A stretch of 64,000 bases of DNA from Quillaja saponaria. Taxonomy: Eukaryota > Streptophyta > Magnoliopsida > Fabales > Quillajaceae. The position numbers and the translations under genes are program-made. This document shows, one piece after another, positions 42,090 to 53,737 of this stretch (positions are counted from its first letter, which is position 1; each line of letters begins with the position of its first letter). The notes beneath the pieces are model-generated. The model saw only the letters and a list, made by a program, of their open reading frames with translations. It was not told the origin of the DNA and searched no databases. The stretch lies in NCBI GenBank assembly GCA_029379385.1, contig CM055608.1:32967048-33031047 (forward strand), given 5' to 3'.

Positions 42090-43378
42090 TGAAGACGTTG
42101 GCGTTGTCTCTCTCAAGATTTTTAGTTCTATTATATTAGTGTAGAAATTAGCAGTCCGAACTTGGATCCAGAATTTTTGGCACTGTATCTTAATTTCAGT
42201 GGGAAGAATAAATATCTCGGACGGTGATAATTTTATTTTTGTTGAAGCGTATACTTGTGAGTCGGTCTCAACACTCATTAATATAGAAGATTACCGAGAT
42301 TTTGTTATTGAATATTGAACTTATTCCAGTTTAATAAGATATCATATAATATTATGTTTGGAAGAAAAATCCAACTTGTACACTTTTTTAGCACGAAACC
42401 ATTTTACAGTCAGGCATCTTAAAAATGAATTGTATTAAATGTATATAACATCTGTCTAATATCTCATTAAAAAAAAAAACTATCTAATGTGATCAATTAA
42501 ATATACAACAAAGGTGGAGTCCGCCCCGGGACCAGGATGATAGGAATTTGGAACAACTGCGTGGTTGACTTGGTTACTGAATGGTATCCCTTTCACAAGT
42601 GGTAGCAAAAGACGACATTCATATTTTATTATAACGTGTGATAATAGAAATTTAAGTACACTATATAATTAAAAGTTTAAATTATTATTATTTATTTACT
42701 ATATAACTATTTTTAGAACATTTGTTAAATCTTTCTTCTTCTTATATTTAGGTTGATGTTATAGATTGTAAACAAAATAAACTATCTAATATATTTGTGG
42801 TTTTGAATTCTAGATCAGTAAAGACCACATCCACAACATGGTTGGTATTATGGGCAATAATTTAGTAAAGCAAATCAAAGGCAACAACATCCACAACATA
42901 GTTAGTATTATAATAGGGTAAAATAGCAACTTCGGCTAAAATATTTCGAACTCCATAAAAAATAACTAATCTAGAAGACATCATGAATTATTTTTACTGT
43001 TATTTACATATTTCAAACTCCATAGACATAGCAACTTTGCCATAGAAGACTTGAAAAGCCTGGTCATGGTAATTTTATATTTATAAAATAATTTAAACCT
43101 TTTTTGTTGCTATTAAGAATTATAAATCTAAGTTTGATTATCATCACACCCATAACAAAATGTCAATCATACCAACAATTGAGGAAATTTTACATTGACA
43201 TACCAGATTATTACGAGAGTTTTGCAGACAGACAACATTCAGTAGTATCATTATCCTGGTTTGATATATATACATATATATTTATTTCTATTGAAAGCTT
43301 AACTCTCAGAACAAGTTCTGAGCTGCTGTTTGATAATTGTTCATTGCAAGAGTCATACTCGCATTGCAAAATAGATAA
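42090..43378. other. Intergenic region between reductase copies B and C
   Basis: This holds the upstream flank of copy B and the 3' flank of copy C. It contains a short direct repeat, ACATCCACAACAT followed by GTTRGTATTAT, at about 42830 and 42886. No BAHD remnant like that of copy B is visible, so copy C is not part of the same duplication. Confidence 0.6.
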
Positions 43379-46265
43379 TTAAGTTGGAATCTGGCTATGT
43401 TTTGCTGGGGTATCAGCAAACTTCCATGAGTAGGGAATTAAAGCACCAAAAACCCTATCCCCAGCAACCTCATTCATGGGTATCACCTCTGAAATCTCCC
43501 TCAAATCATCTTTGCTAAGCTTTACTTTCAACGAATCAATATTACTATCAAGATTTTTGAATTTAGTTGTCCCTACAAAAATAAATAAATTGAAACTCGT
43601 CAGTAACAAAAAAACAGTTATAGGTAGAGTTGAATTTAAGTTTATGATACGCAGCCATAACAAGATTTTTGGGAACTTTATGGTGTCATGAAAATTCAAT
43701 CTTGAGATGGTAATTATTTGATATGAGATTCCAATCTAGACCACAGTCCTGTTAATTCTATGATGTAAATACACTGACAGGAATTTTGATAAACTTCTCT
43801 TCATTTTTGGGGGCTCGTGGAGACAATCGAGATAAAATTGACTTCAGAACAAGGAAAAGAACAATTTGATCAAAGTGCACTGAGGGGAAAATATAGCTGG
43901 AACGGAAATACTGAACAATAAAAGAAAAAAGACAGAAGGCCAATAGACTTTAGTTGCTAGCAATAAATCAATAAAAATGATGCTTCATTGAGAGAACAGA
44001 TTCATACTACAAACAGAATAGCCTCCCTCAACTTGAGTTCTTCTAATTTGTTTCCCTCTCTGAGGAATCTCAAACGATATTCATGCATAAGAATAATATA
44101 TCCATTAAACAAAGGTAGGTAAGGGAAAAAGAAAAAGATCACACACCGGGTATAGGTACCACATCATCCCCTTGATGAAGAATCCATGCAAGCGCGAGCT
44201 GTGCTGGGGTACATCCATGCATACCAGCCAACTTTTCTATTGCAGCATAAATATTGTTTCTTTCCAAGTTCTCTCCTTGAAATCTAGGATGATATTCCTG
44301 AGAAAGTGAAATGTCGGCCACCAATTACCCAATTTTATTGTCATCAGGAAAAAAAAGACGAAGAAGAAAACTACAAGATAGACCAATCCTGAAAATTGTT
44401 AGCAGGATAGAAGAAATCATGCAATAGATGTGACCAAGAGGCCAGGCATAAATCAAGCCCATACCAGATAACTGTTAGCAGGTAAACTTTCCACAACTGC
44501 CCTGCCACCAAAAAATCCAAGCCCAAGAGGACTATATGGTACTATTCCAATTCCAAGTCCCCTGTAAATATGGACGTGAACAAAGACTTTTTATATTTGT
44601 ATTGAAGATAATATGCAAGATTTTTTACTATTTTTTTAAAGAGAGAAAGTAGTACAATGAAATACATAGGAACTAGAAGTAACTTAGTCCTTCAGGGATC
44701 CAAATATCTAATTAATAAGATATGTAAGAGGAAATTAAAGCGAAAGAATGTGCAAACCAAACCAGAACTATATGCTTCTTATCAACTTCACTTATAACTT
44801 CTAAGGTTTACTTTTAGTGAGATAATGGACAATAGTGTTGATCTAAATATTATACATCAATGTACAGTCTCTGAGAGTCCATAGTTTCTATCCTGGAACT
44901 TGTCCAAAACACTTCCACTTCCAAATAATTGATGCTATATAGAAAATTAATTGGCTTAACGTTGAGTTCTCAAACATTTTTTCAATAGATAACCATTCTG
45001 TATCTGAAGCAGTTTAATCGTTGACAAGAATTAAAAAAAATTGATATCAGGGGTCTCATCAGAAGCCTTTTAGTCTTGACATATAAAAAGAAGGTACCTG
45101 CAAAGTGGAATTATCTCTTCCTCAATTTCACGAGTCCAGAGTGACCACTCGATTTGCAGAGCAGTGATGGGATGAACTGCATGAGCCCTCCTAATTGTGT
45201 CAGCACTAGCTTCAGATAGTCCTATGTACTTCACCTTTCCCTCTTTGACCAAATTTTTAAGCTCCCCCATCTGTTCATTCAAACAACAAAAAGCCAATAG
45301 CAGTTTCTATTAAAATGACAAACAATCACCCATTGCAATAATGAAAGGGAAACACCTTACAGTGTACTGAAAATGTAACAAGGGGAAAGAAATTTACAGT
45401 GTCCTCGATAGGTACTGATGTGTCAATGCGATGCTGATAATAGAGATCAATATATTCAACACCAAGGCGCTGAAGGCTAGCCTCGCAACAGGAGCGAACA
45501 TATTCAGGAGTACCTTTTACCACAACATCATTTAGTTCAATCTTGGCAATTCCAAATTTTGTGGCCACTTGAATCTTATCTCGAGGCAACTCCTTCAATG
45601 CCTGAAAGACTTAGATTGTTACCCAAAGTTGTTATCTCATGAGTCAACTCAACATAGGCAGAGTTCTTTCTTGTAGTCCATTATAAGAAAACATTTATGC
45701 ATATAAAATGCTTAGGAGATAACTTAGCAATGGACATGAATGAATGAAGGAAAAAGTTTCATGTGGAGGATGCCGCAACAAGTTTTGTGAGGGTTTCCAC
45801 GTAGCCAACACCAATGATTTGCAAGTAAATTTACCTTTCCTACCAAAACTTCATTAGTATGTGGTCCATAAATGTCTGATGTATCAAAGAATGTAATTCC
45901 TTTTTCAAAGGCATACTTGATAATTGATACGCCAACCTCTTCAGGAACAGGTTCATTGTAGATTCCAGTAAGCCCCATACAGCCAAATCCCAACGTTGAA
46001 ACCTAAAAGATGAATTATTTTTATATATACACTTGTTAAGAAATCAATAATTTCCACAATAAAAGTAACCAGAAACTTCACCGTCTAGACAATCATGATG
46101 GCAACACAAACTACTCCCAATATACTAATCTAACTGAACAAAGACAACATGGTTCGGGGAAAACAATCCCAACCCAAAATGAGAAATTTGTATGGGTTAC
46201 TATACCTCAAGCCCTTGTTTTCCAAGTTTCACTCTAGGGATTTCAATGGTGTCCGCCCCAGCCAT
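43379..46265 (-). CDS. Aldo-keto reductase, perakine reductase-like (copy C, diverged)
   Basis: Seven exons: 46265-46206, 46002-45835, 45601-45398, 45270-45098, 44561-44465, 44297-44147 and 43572-43379. They give 1047 nt, 348 aa. Exon lengths match copies A and B except exon 6, one codon shorter. The start is [20 protein letters not shown], close to the common plant form. The tetrad is in [15 protein letters not shown] and YYQHRID. The loop after the barrel reads [20 protein letters not shown], and the C-terminus ends [13 protein letters not shown], clearly different from A and B. Introns no longer align, so it is an older paralogue. It is likely NADPH-dependent carbonyl reduction in the cytosol; the substrate cannot be read from sequence. 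Confidence 0.93.
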
Positions 46266-47247
46266 TGTATGAAGAGCAAATATGTGACTGTAGTGACTAT
46301 TGAGAACTACAGATTGTAGAAATACATACTCTTCTTCTATCAATTATTTCTTTTTCTTGAATTTTCTTTTCCATAAATGATTACTAAGTTGAAATTAGAA
46401 GAAAATTCAAGAAAAACGAAACCAGTGATAGAAGTTGTCTCCTCCTAGGCACCTGATTTTCAACTCTATGATTCCAGATTTCCTGGTCGGCGACTCCCCC
46501 AACTTCGAAATATTGACTTTCTGTCTGAAAAGGTTGAAATAGCGGAACTCCAAAACTTGTCCCAAGTGAGCAGCACCATTAAGACACCAACACCATGTAC
46601 ATGGCTATGGGTGAATAAAAACGACTGGTACTAAATACATGATAGTGATTCTACTCTCAATATGATAAACGCCAGCAAGGTAGTTAATACTTTTCCATTA
46701 CGAAAACTCTTATGGGCGTGTGGTTTTAAGTCGTGGAATAATATGCGGCGCTAGTCATACACATGGAAATCTCTTTCATAATAGACCACATCCATAATAA
46801 TTTTTTCTTGTTATAAACGAATATTTAAATGATATATATATATATATATATTTCGGTTTTGAAATTTAATCAATGTATAAATTTATAAACTTTTGAAATG
46901 AGATGATATATAACCAATTATCAACCATGCGTAAGAGTAAAAATGAAAATGGACATAACTTTCTTGCTCATTCACTATATAGTCAACATTCAAAACAGTG
47001 GGATCTGTGTCCACAATATTGATATCAAAATCTTCCAGTTGAAAATAGACCTAAAAATTAGACGTACTACCTATTATTACAGCACCCTCTGTATATAATA
47101 TTAATATATATGTGCACGGAATTATTCATATTCATAATTGAGTATACGTAAAATTCCATGTACTTGGATATTTAAATCACTCAATTGTAATTTGTACCAA
47201 GTTTAGTAAAGAGGCTTAAGATCTGGGGATCAATGGCGAGACGGTCA
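46266..47247. other. AT-rich spacer, copy C upstream and AS2 downstream
   Basis: This holds the reductase C promoter and the AS2 3' flank. A (TA)n microsatellite lies at about 46832-46850. No coding content. Confidence 0.6.
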
Positions 47248-47841
47248 TCAGTCATCACCGGCAGCAGCTCTAGAATGTTGAAACTGATTCAATTGTCCTA
47301 TGCTTGCTGAGACGTTCATGGTCAAGAGACTTGAATCATAGTTGTTTGCATCAAAACTCCCTAACACCTGTTGTTGTTGATGATCCCTAGGGAAAAATTG
47401 ATGATGGTATTGAATCCCCATGTTTTGGTGGGTGGTGGATCCGGTGGCGGTGGGGGCGACGGCAGCTGCAATTAAGCCACCGTGGGTTGTGATATTGCCA
47501 AAGTTTTGATACTTGGACAGTTCAGATTTAGCACATGTAAGGTCCATTTGAAGTTGACGTAGTTGGTGTTGAAGGAGAGAAATGACTCCAACACAGCCAT
47601 ACACGGGGTCGCGAAGCCGCATGTCGGCCTCATAGGCAAGAGAATTAACGGCATCCTCCCGCTGCTGAGGGTGTAACTCATTCAGTAACTTGGTCACATT
47701 GCTTGCTCCAAAAACTTTGTGGACATTTGAAAACTTCTGGGGTTGATCTGGTGGGAAGTATGGAGCAAAAACACACTCAGGTTGGCACTTGCGTCGTAGA
47801 AACTTACATGCTGCACATGGTGAATTTGAGGATGATGCCAT
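47248..47841 (-). CDS. AS2: ASYMMETRIC LEAVES2 orthologue (LOB-domain protein, LBD6)
   Basis: A single-exon coding frame of 197 aa. The LOB/AS2 domain starts at residue 8 with the zinc-like block CX2CX6CX3C (C9, C12, C19, C23), followed by FAPYFPPDQPQKFSNVHKVF, the invariant-glycine GASNVTKLL block, DPVYGCVG and the leucine-zipper-like LLQHQLRQLQMDLTCAKSEL. The sequence is nearly identical to Arabidopsis AS2 through the domain, and the C-terminus shares the AS2-specific FFPRDH patch and the AAAGDD end. AS2 forms a nuclear complex with AS1 (MYB) to repress class I KNOX and abaxial genes, giving flat, symmetric leaves. The gene sits alone between kilobases of AT-rich DNA, as expected for a gene with long regulatory flanks. 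Orthology very likely. Confidence 0.95.
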   Translation of the reverse strand: MASSSNSPCAACKFLRRKCQPECVFAPYFPPDQPQKFSNVHKVFGASNVTKLLNELHPQQREDAVNSLAYEADMRLRDPVYGCVGVISLLQHQLRQLQMDLTCAKSELSKYQNFGNITTHGGLIAAAVAPTATGSTTHQNMGIQYHHQFFPRDHQQQQVLGSFDANNYDSSLLTMNVSASIGQLNQFQHSRAAAGDD

Positions 47842-50190
47842 TTTCCTCCACTTTAATTATATATTCTCTGCATTAATCCCAAATATGATATGGCACATAG
47901 ATAATACTCCACAACATCGAGATTTAGTGTCTAAATTAAAATATTTTTATTCATTTCAACCAACTTTCACAAGAATTTCATGTGATTCTTTATACAAAAG
48001 AGAGAGGACTCATAATATATGATATATATATAGATGTTATAATTTCCTATGTACAATATACATACTAATAAAAAATACAATTCTCAGGTAATAGAACCTA
48101 CTTCCTATTACCTAAGAAATGCTATGTGCACGGAGGAATCCTTCCTCCGTGCAAGAGCATTACCATATATATGTCTATATATATATATATATATTAATTA
48201 GCAATATGTTGTTTTTTGAACTTACTAATCTTGCTTCTGATCTGTTTTTGAGAGCTTATCACACCTGCTTTGTAGTATTTGCTGGATTTTTCAGAGCTTA
48301 GCACACGAGCTTTGTAGAATTTGCTGGAAATATAAAGAAGAAATTAGTGCACAATGAATATGTATGCATAATTTATATAACTATATGTGACTCTAATAAA
48401 AAGAAGAAAGGAATGCATATACATATACCAAAGATCAAAGGATGCAACTATATCCAAGGAGAGAAGAGTAGCTCTATAGCTGATTACTAGAGTTTGGAAG
48501 AAGTAGCAGGAAGTAAGAAAATAATAGAAGAGAAGGAGAAGAAGTAAAGCAGATTTTATCTTGCTTTTGAGTTTGAGGGATTGGATCTCGTGAAGAAGAA
48601 TTATATTTCACTGTTTTCAATGAAAAAAGTTTCGAAAGCTGCATATCCTACTTGAATTTCTTGAATGCATATAATATTATATAATAAAATTAAAGTAAAC
48701 ATTGACTAAGAGCTACCCAACTTTGATCTAAGGAACTTTCATTTCCGGCAACCACCACCTACGGCGGGGGGAAGTCCCAAGAAACACCGCTTTTAGTTTA
48801 GGTTGTAGCTGTTGTAGATGATGTGAAATTAGAAGCCTTGTTCTAAGGCCGTTGGAGTTGGGTTATATATTAAAATTCTTGGTTCTTGGCACTCTTTTCG
48901 CTTTCTAATTCTTCGCCGGAAATAAGCAAATGGCATAGAACAAGCATATAAAGATAATGGTTAGTAGGCGCCGGGGGAAGGGTTAGGACACATTACGTTC
49001 ACATAGAGTAGTAGAGAGTGTGTGTGTGTGTGTTAGTGTGACATTATTCAATTTCCTTCAATTCCACCCACCACTTGCATGCATATTCATCAAAGTTCAA
49101 CAACCTACGGCCTAATTTATGGAAAGAAAAATAAAAGAGATCAATTAGACCTTTCTATGTATCATTAATTCAAATTCAACATCGCTCTATATTAAAAAAA
49201 ATGCCAATATATAACAATCGATTTCTAAAATTACTACCAATATGTTATCTCTTTTCATACAATTGATCATCTCTCCTTTATGTTAAATAGAAAAGAATGA
49301 ATATTTGAAATATCGTCAAGGACTTAAATAATTTAGATTATATATACAAAAATTTTATTTAAGGTCGAGTTGAAAATGAAAAATCATAATGCGTAACATT
49401 TTTTGTATATCTGTCTGGTGTGTCCGGTTATAGGCAAGTCAAGCCATCAATACTATGACTAAAAAATTTAAATCATGACCTTCTTCAAGAGTATTCAAAT
49501 TTAAAAAGTTAAAGAAAAAAACACTTATTCAAACCCAAGAATTAATATATTAAACACGTCACATTCAATTATTTTTCAAGTTCAAATATCAAATTTTTGT
49601 AGTAATATTGAAATGCATAAGATTAAGTCATCATGTTGGTCAAAAACTTTATCAATAAGTAAAGTTTTGATTCAAATTTTATTAAGTTAATGGTACATAT
49701 GTATTTAAATAATGTTTAAGAGACGAATAATACACAACTTGTGAACTATACATTCAGTCATATATATTTAAAAAATAACAGTATAAAAGCAACTTATATA
49801 ATAACTAAGTTAAAAGGTATATCAAATATTAACTAACCAGTTAGCTTAGGTCACTTGGCATTATATCAAGTTTTAGATAGTTTAAACCAACTGGCATTGT
49901 ATCAGATTTTAAATACTTTTCTAGATACCAAATATTAACTAAGAAAAAAAAAAAAACACCAATTCCATTTGAATTTGACAAATATACAATTGTTAGACCA
50001 TGGGCTGGCCAGTTGTGAACCTTTGACAACAAGCTGAGAACATAGCCCAAGTATCAACCGGGTCTAGACCACTATAAAACAAACAAACGGACATTATGGT
50101 TCTCCTCCAATCTGGGTCACTTCTCAACAGTGAAGATAAAAGTTTTACTGCCGCTTCTGCTTAATGGTCTACTTCTTCTCCTCAGGTTTA
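47842..50190. other. AS2 upstream region
   Basis: About 2.3 kb with no gene, presumably including the AS2 leader and promoter. It contains a strong hairpin (listed separately), TA runs near 48176-48193, a GT microsatellite at about 49019-49032 and a short direct repeat (TGGCATTRTATCA) at about 49856 and 49890. Confidence 0.6.
48118..48161. repeat. Short palindromic hairpin with interrupted arms
   Basis: A perfect 12-bp inverted repeat (TGCACGGAGGAA / TTCCTCCGTGCA, 48127-48138 and 48142-48153) closes over a 3-base loop. Outside it, AATGCT at 48118-48123 pairs with AGCATT at 48156-48161. This is GC-rich in an AT-rich setting and looks like a collapsed foldback element or MITE terminus 0.3 kb 5' of AS2; an RNA hairpin is the other possibility. 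Confidence 0.75.
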
Positions 50191-51340
50191 TGATGAGGCA
50201 TGCCTCTGAATCGATTCTTATTTTTTTTTTCTTCCTCAAAAGATGGGTACTGCTACTAATTTCAGAAACTCTATTTTCTTAATGTTTAATTATGGTTGAT
50301 CTCATAACTACTCTATTATTAGCACCCATAAAGTTAGATATAAATATGTGAAAGAGAAGCCAACCCAGTTTATGGATTCTCTAAGAAATCTATTCAGATC
50401 TGGTGAACTAAAAAACATTGATGTTGTTTTGGATTTGTTTAATCAAATGGTTCAGTTGAAACTGGTGTCATCAATGGCAGACTTCTCGCTGTTGTTGGGG
50501 TTAATTGTGAAATTGAACTATTGTTCTACCGTCATTTCTTTGATTAAACAGATGGACTTCCTAGGAATGGTTATACTCTCAAGTGATTGTTGATCAATTG
50601 TTTCTGCCGACAAAACTGAGTCTATCCATGTTAGACTTGTTATGTTGATGGGGATATTTGTGAAAATGAAAATTTATTATACAATCAGTACTAGTTTTTA
50701 TTACTTCAATAATGGGGATATTTGTGAAAATGAAAATTTATTATACCATCAGTACTAATTTTTATTGCTTCAATAATGATAAATTGTTTCTGTGGACTGA
50801 GGCTAAACACGGATGGCTGAAGAAAGCATAGAGCAAGAGTGCTCTGTTAGTGAAGTGAAGTGATGTTGCGGCCGTCACATTGCGGTTGCTTGGAAGGATG
50901 TCGTTCTGCCTTTTGCAAGCTTATATTCAGTATAAGCTCATCAGACAAAAGCTTTCTCTGTCCTTAGTGACGTCTCTGCTCTGTCGTTAGCACACTGAGG
51001 TTAAATACGAATGGTTGAAGATCATGATATGATTAGATATTTAATATTTTGTATCTAAAACCCAGACAAACATAAACAATTTTCTCTGATGATTGTTTTT
51101 GTTTTGTTGCTTTCTCTAACTGATGGAATTGTGTTTCACTTCAATAACCGATTTCTTGATGTTGTTGGGATAATTGTGAAAATAAAGAAGTATTCTTCCA
51201 GTTTTTCTTTGATTAAACAGATGGATTTAGTTAGTCAATTGTTCTCAGCTGTGTTGCAAAACAATACAAGATACACTGCTGTTGAGGTAATAGTGAAATT
51301 GAAAAATTATTTTACAGATGCACGGCTAAATTGATGTATT
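50191..51340 (+). pseudogene. Relic of a P-class PPR (Rf-like) gene
   Basis: Fragments with PPR-leader character are FMDSLRNLFRSGELKNIDVV, LDLFNQMVQLKL, and LLGLIVKLNYCSTVISLIKQ followed by MDFLGM (50348-50590). After a gap a second, diverged copy occurs: IVKIKKYSSSFSLIKQMDLV (about 51166-51233). These match the N-terminal 'KNLDDALNLFNRM' and 'STVISLIKQM' parts of mitochondrial Rf-like PPR proteins. Stops separate the pieces, and the tandem 35-residue repeats that should follow are missing. The piece was apparently duplicated internally while decaying. Confidence 0.6.
50648..50775. repeat. 64-bp tandem duplication inside the PPR relic
   Basis: Two adjacent units beginning ATGGGGATATTTGTGAAAAT, at 50648 and 50712, differ at only a few positions. 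Confidence 0.85.
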
Positions 51341-52866
51341 GTTTCTCGGCAAATGCAAACACCTATGATACTTTGGTTGATGCTGTTTTGAAGGGAAATA
51401 GAATCATTAATGGTGGAAATTAGTTCTAATATAAGCCAAATTGTAATTTTTATGATTTAAGGCCATCTACTATGCTGGTATATGTAATATACTTACTTTA
51501 AAATTTCAGATTTCACTTATTGGTTTATTGGATTCTTGATCTATATTATAATTGGACATTATTAATCTTATAAATACCAGTACACCAGTCTTTGATCTTC
51601 AGTTAGATGTCATTGAAGAGATATCTGTTCTAAAAATCCAATCAATTCCTTATAGTTGTAGAATTGTAGTACTCTAGATCTGATTCTTTTACGCAAACAT
51701 TTGTAGTCCCCTGCCTATCTTGGGATATTTTTCCCCCCTTTCCCCGCCCCGATGAAAAAAAAAAAAAAACTTATATTGCAATAATGGTGGGGAGTCTTTC
51801 CTAACTTCTGCTAAAACAGAGGTGTTGCTTTGTTTTGAAAGTAATTTCATGACTGGGGAACCATCTCAAAAAAAAAAAAAAAAAAAAAGAAGCTCATCGA
51901 AGGCTCAAATATATTGAAGATTCTTTTCTACATTTTGTTTTTGTTGGGGAGGGAGAATTTTTCTGAGGCACCATGACGGAGCAGAAGAGTTTCCTTGCCA
52001 AATATGAACTCTTTCATGGCTTACAGAGATAAAACTCTCGAACTCTTTCTGGTTTAGCAGATCAAAAAGAGGAAACATGCATGAGACAATGATGTTGTAG
52101 GTTTCCTTACCCTTCAACATCCTACAAAACAATAATAAATGCTCTGTGCAAGACTGACTGCCAACACAAAGTTAAGGAGGAAATAAGATTCTTATCTCTA
52201 AACATGGTTTTGAAGATTGTTTGAAGCTAATCTTTGAAAGTATGTTGCTATGATATCGATTTTATATGCTGCAAGGTAAAGATAGTATCAAAATTCACAT
52301 AATATTTATTTGACAAGCCGTATAAAGAGAACGTGATAATATAAGATATCTAATTATTTTTGATACAATGTTTGACAATAACATAATAATATAGACTTAC
52401 ACCAACTTAATACATTATATAATTTATATTATACAATGATGCGTTAAACTACATTTATTGCTATAAGGGATGCATATGGAATCCCGGGAGATGATTAACT
52501 CACTCTTGTTCTAGGTGCAACGGAATTGGAGTTCTACTATATGGCACCAAGTCATCAACAAACTGAGGAATTCAAATGGTTAATGTGCTCTTTCTAGTAG
52601 GAAGGTGCTTGTCAATACTAACTAATGAAAAGCTTATGTGTTAGATCAACCAAGGGCTCAGATGATTACTACTTAATGTCTTTATTTTTTGATGATTTTT
52701 GTTTTGTAGTCTTCACAAATTGATTAGATTATGTTTTTGACTTTCTTGAGAAAAAAGCACATAAATTCATTATATGGATAGCTCACATACAAATTACTAA
52801 ATCACACTTTTTATGAGTCATATTTAAAGAACTAACAAGAATGCCTATATATGTTTTGCAGATTAA
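51341..52866. other. Gene-free region before the calmodulin-like gene
   Basis: AT-rich, with poly-A tracts near 51755-51770 and 51868-51888. Short open frames show no family resemblance. It includes the 3' flank of the leftward calmodulin-like gene. Confidence 0.55.
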
Positions 52867-53737
52867 TCAAGTTGCCAGCATCATTCTGACAAACTCTTCA
52901 TAGTTAACAAGACCATCTCCATCCAAATCAGCGTCTCTGATCATTTGCTCCAGTTCTTCATCTGTCAGCCTTTCTCCTAGATTTATCATCACATGCCTCA
53001 ACTGCAGGAAAAAAAGAAGAAGAAAGAGTTTATGTGAAGCTGAGCAAGTAAGAAATCACATATACCCATTGGCATGTGTTTGAAGAAATTGAACCTCATT
53101 AGGTGATATGTAACCATCTTGATCTTTGTCAAATACTCTGAAAGCTTCTTTCAATTCATCTTCTGCTTCATTTTCCTTTGTCCAACAGATCAACCAATTA
53201 GTTAAATAAATTTTCATCAGTCATGTAATCAAAAGTAAAACTTAAGATTTAGTCAAAGATCATTAGAAAGGGATGATAGTGACTGAATTATTTCTTTTTT
53301 ACTTTTTTTTATTTTTTTCCCCTTTCGGGGTTGGACCTGGGACTTGATGATGTGAATTGTTCTACCTTCATTTTTCTAGCCATAAGATTCAAGAACTCTC
53401 CAAATTCTATGGTTCCGTTACCGTCGGTATCCACTTCATTGATCATAGTTTGCAACTCTTCTTCTGTGGCACTTTGATCCAATGATCTGATTGCAGTGGC
53501 TAATTCTTCAAGGGTAATGCATCCTGTATTTATATAGCTTGTCTTACTCAGAATTTTGTTCTTTAACCAAAATGTAACTGGAGCTTTAACTATAGCAATG
53601 ATCTTCTCTTCTAAACTAATATGTGAAACAAAGCATGTATAAAAGAGAATCATGTACATACCATCTCCATCTTTGTCAAAGAGACAGAAGGCTTCCTGGA
53701 ACTCAGCAATCTGCTCCTCAGTCAGGATTTCTGTCAT
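52867..53737 (-). CDS. Calmodulin-like Ca2+ sensor, CML8/CML11 type
   Basis: Four exons: 53737-53662, 53523-53366, 53175-53095 and 53001-52867. They give 450 nt, 149 aa, the canonical calmodulin length. Four EF-hand loops with full ligand sets: [36 protein letters not shown] and [22 protein letters not shown], with Cys in loop 1, and [11 protein letters not shown] are typical of the plant CML8/CML11 group rather than of the invariant calmodulins. The protein would bind Ca2+ in cytosol or nucleus and regulate target enzymes. The many introns also fit that group: conventional plant calmodulin genes usually have a single intron in loop 1, and that first intron is conserved here. No lipidation motif at the C-terminus (MLAT). 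Confidence 0.93.

Larger units (their letters stand above)
38404..42180. repeat. Segmental duplication, copy B
   Basis: Partner of 33059-36700 in the same orientation. It carries the last ~115 bp of the BAHD frame, the shared 3' flank (ATTGCTGATCAGCT, TTTGAAAGACAT), a complete aldo-keto reductase gene and its 5' flank. It also has a local insertion at about 39540-39750 relative to copy A. Confidence 0.85.

Noticed and set aside
45070..45297. ATG at the start of [15 protein letters not shown] as a possible gene start
   Set aside because: The first nine codons are intron sequence; the exon begins at MGELKN with the same boundary as in copies A and B.
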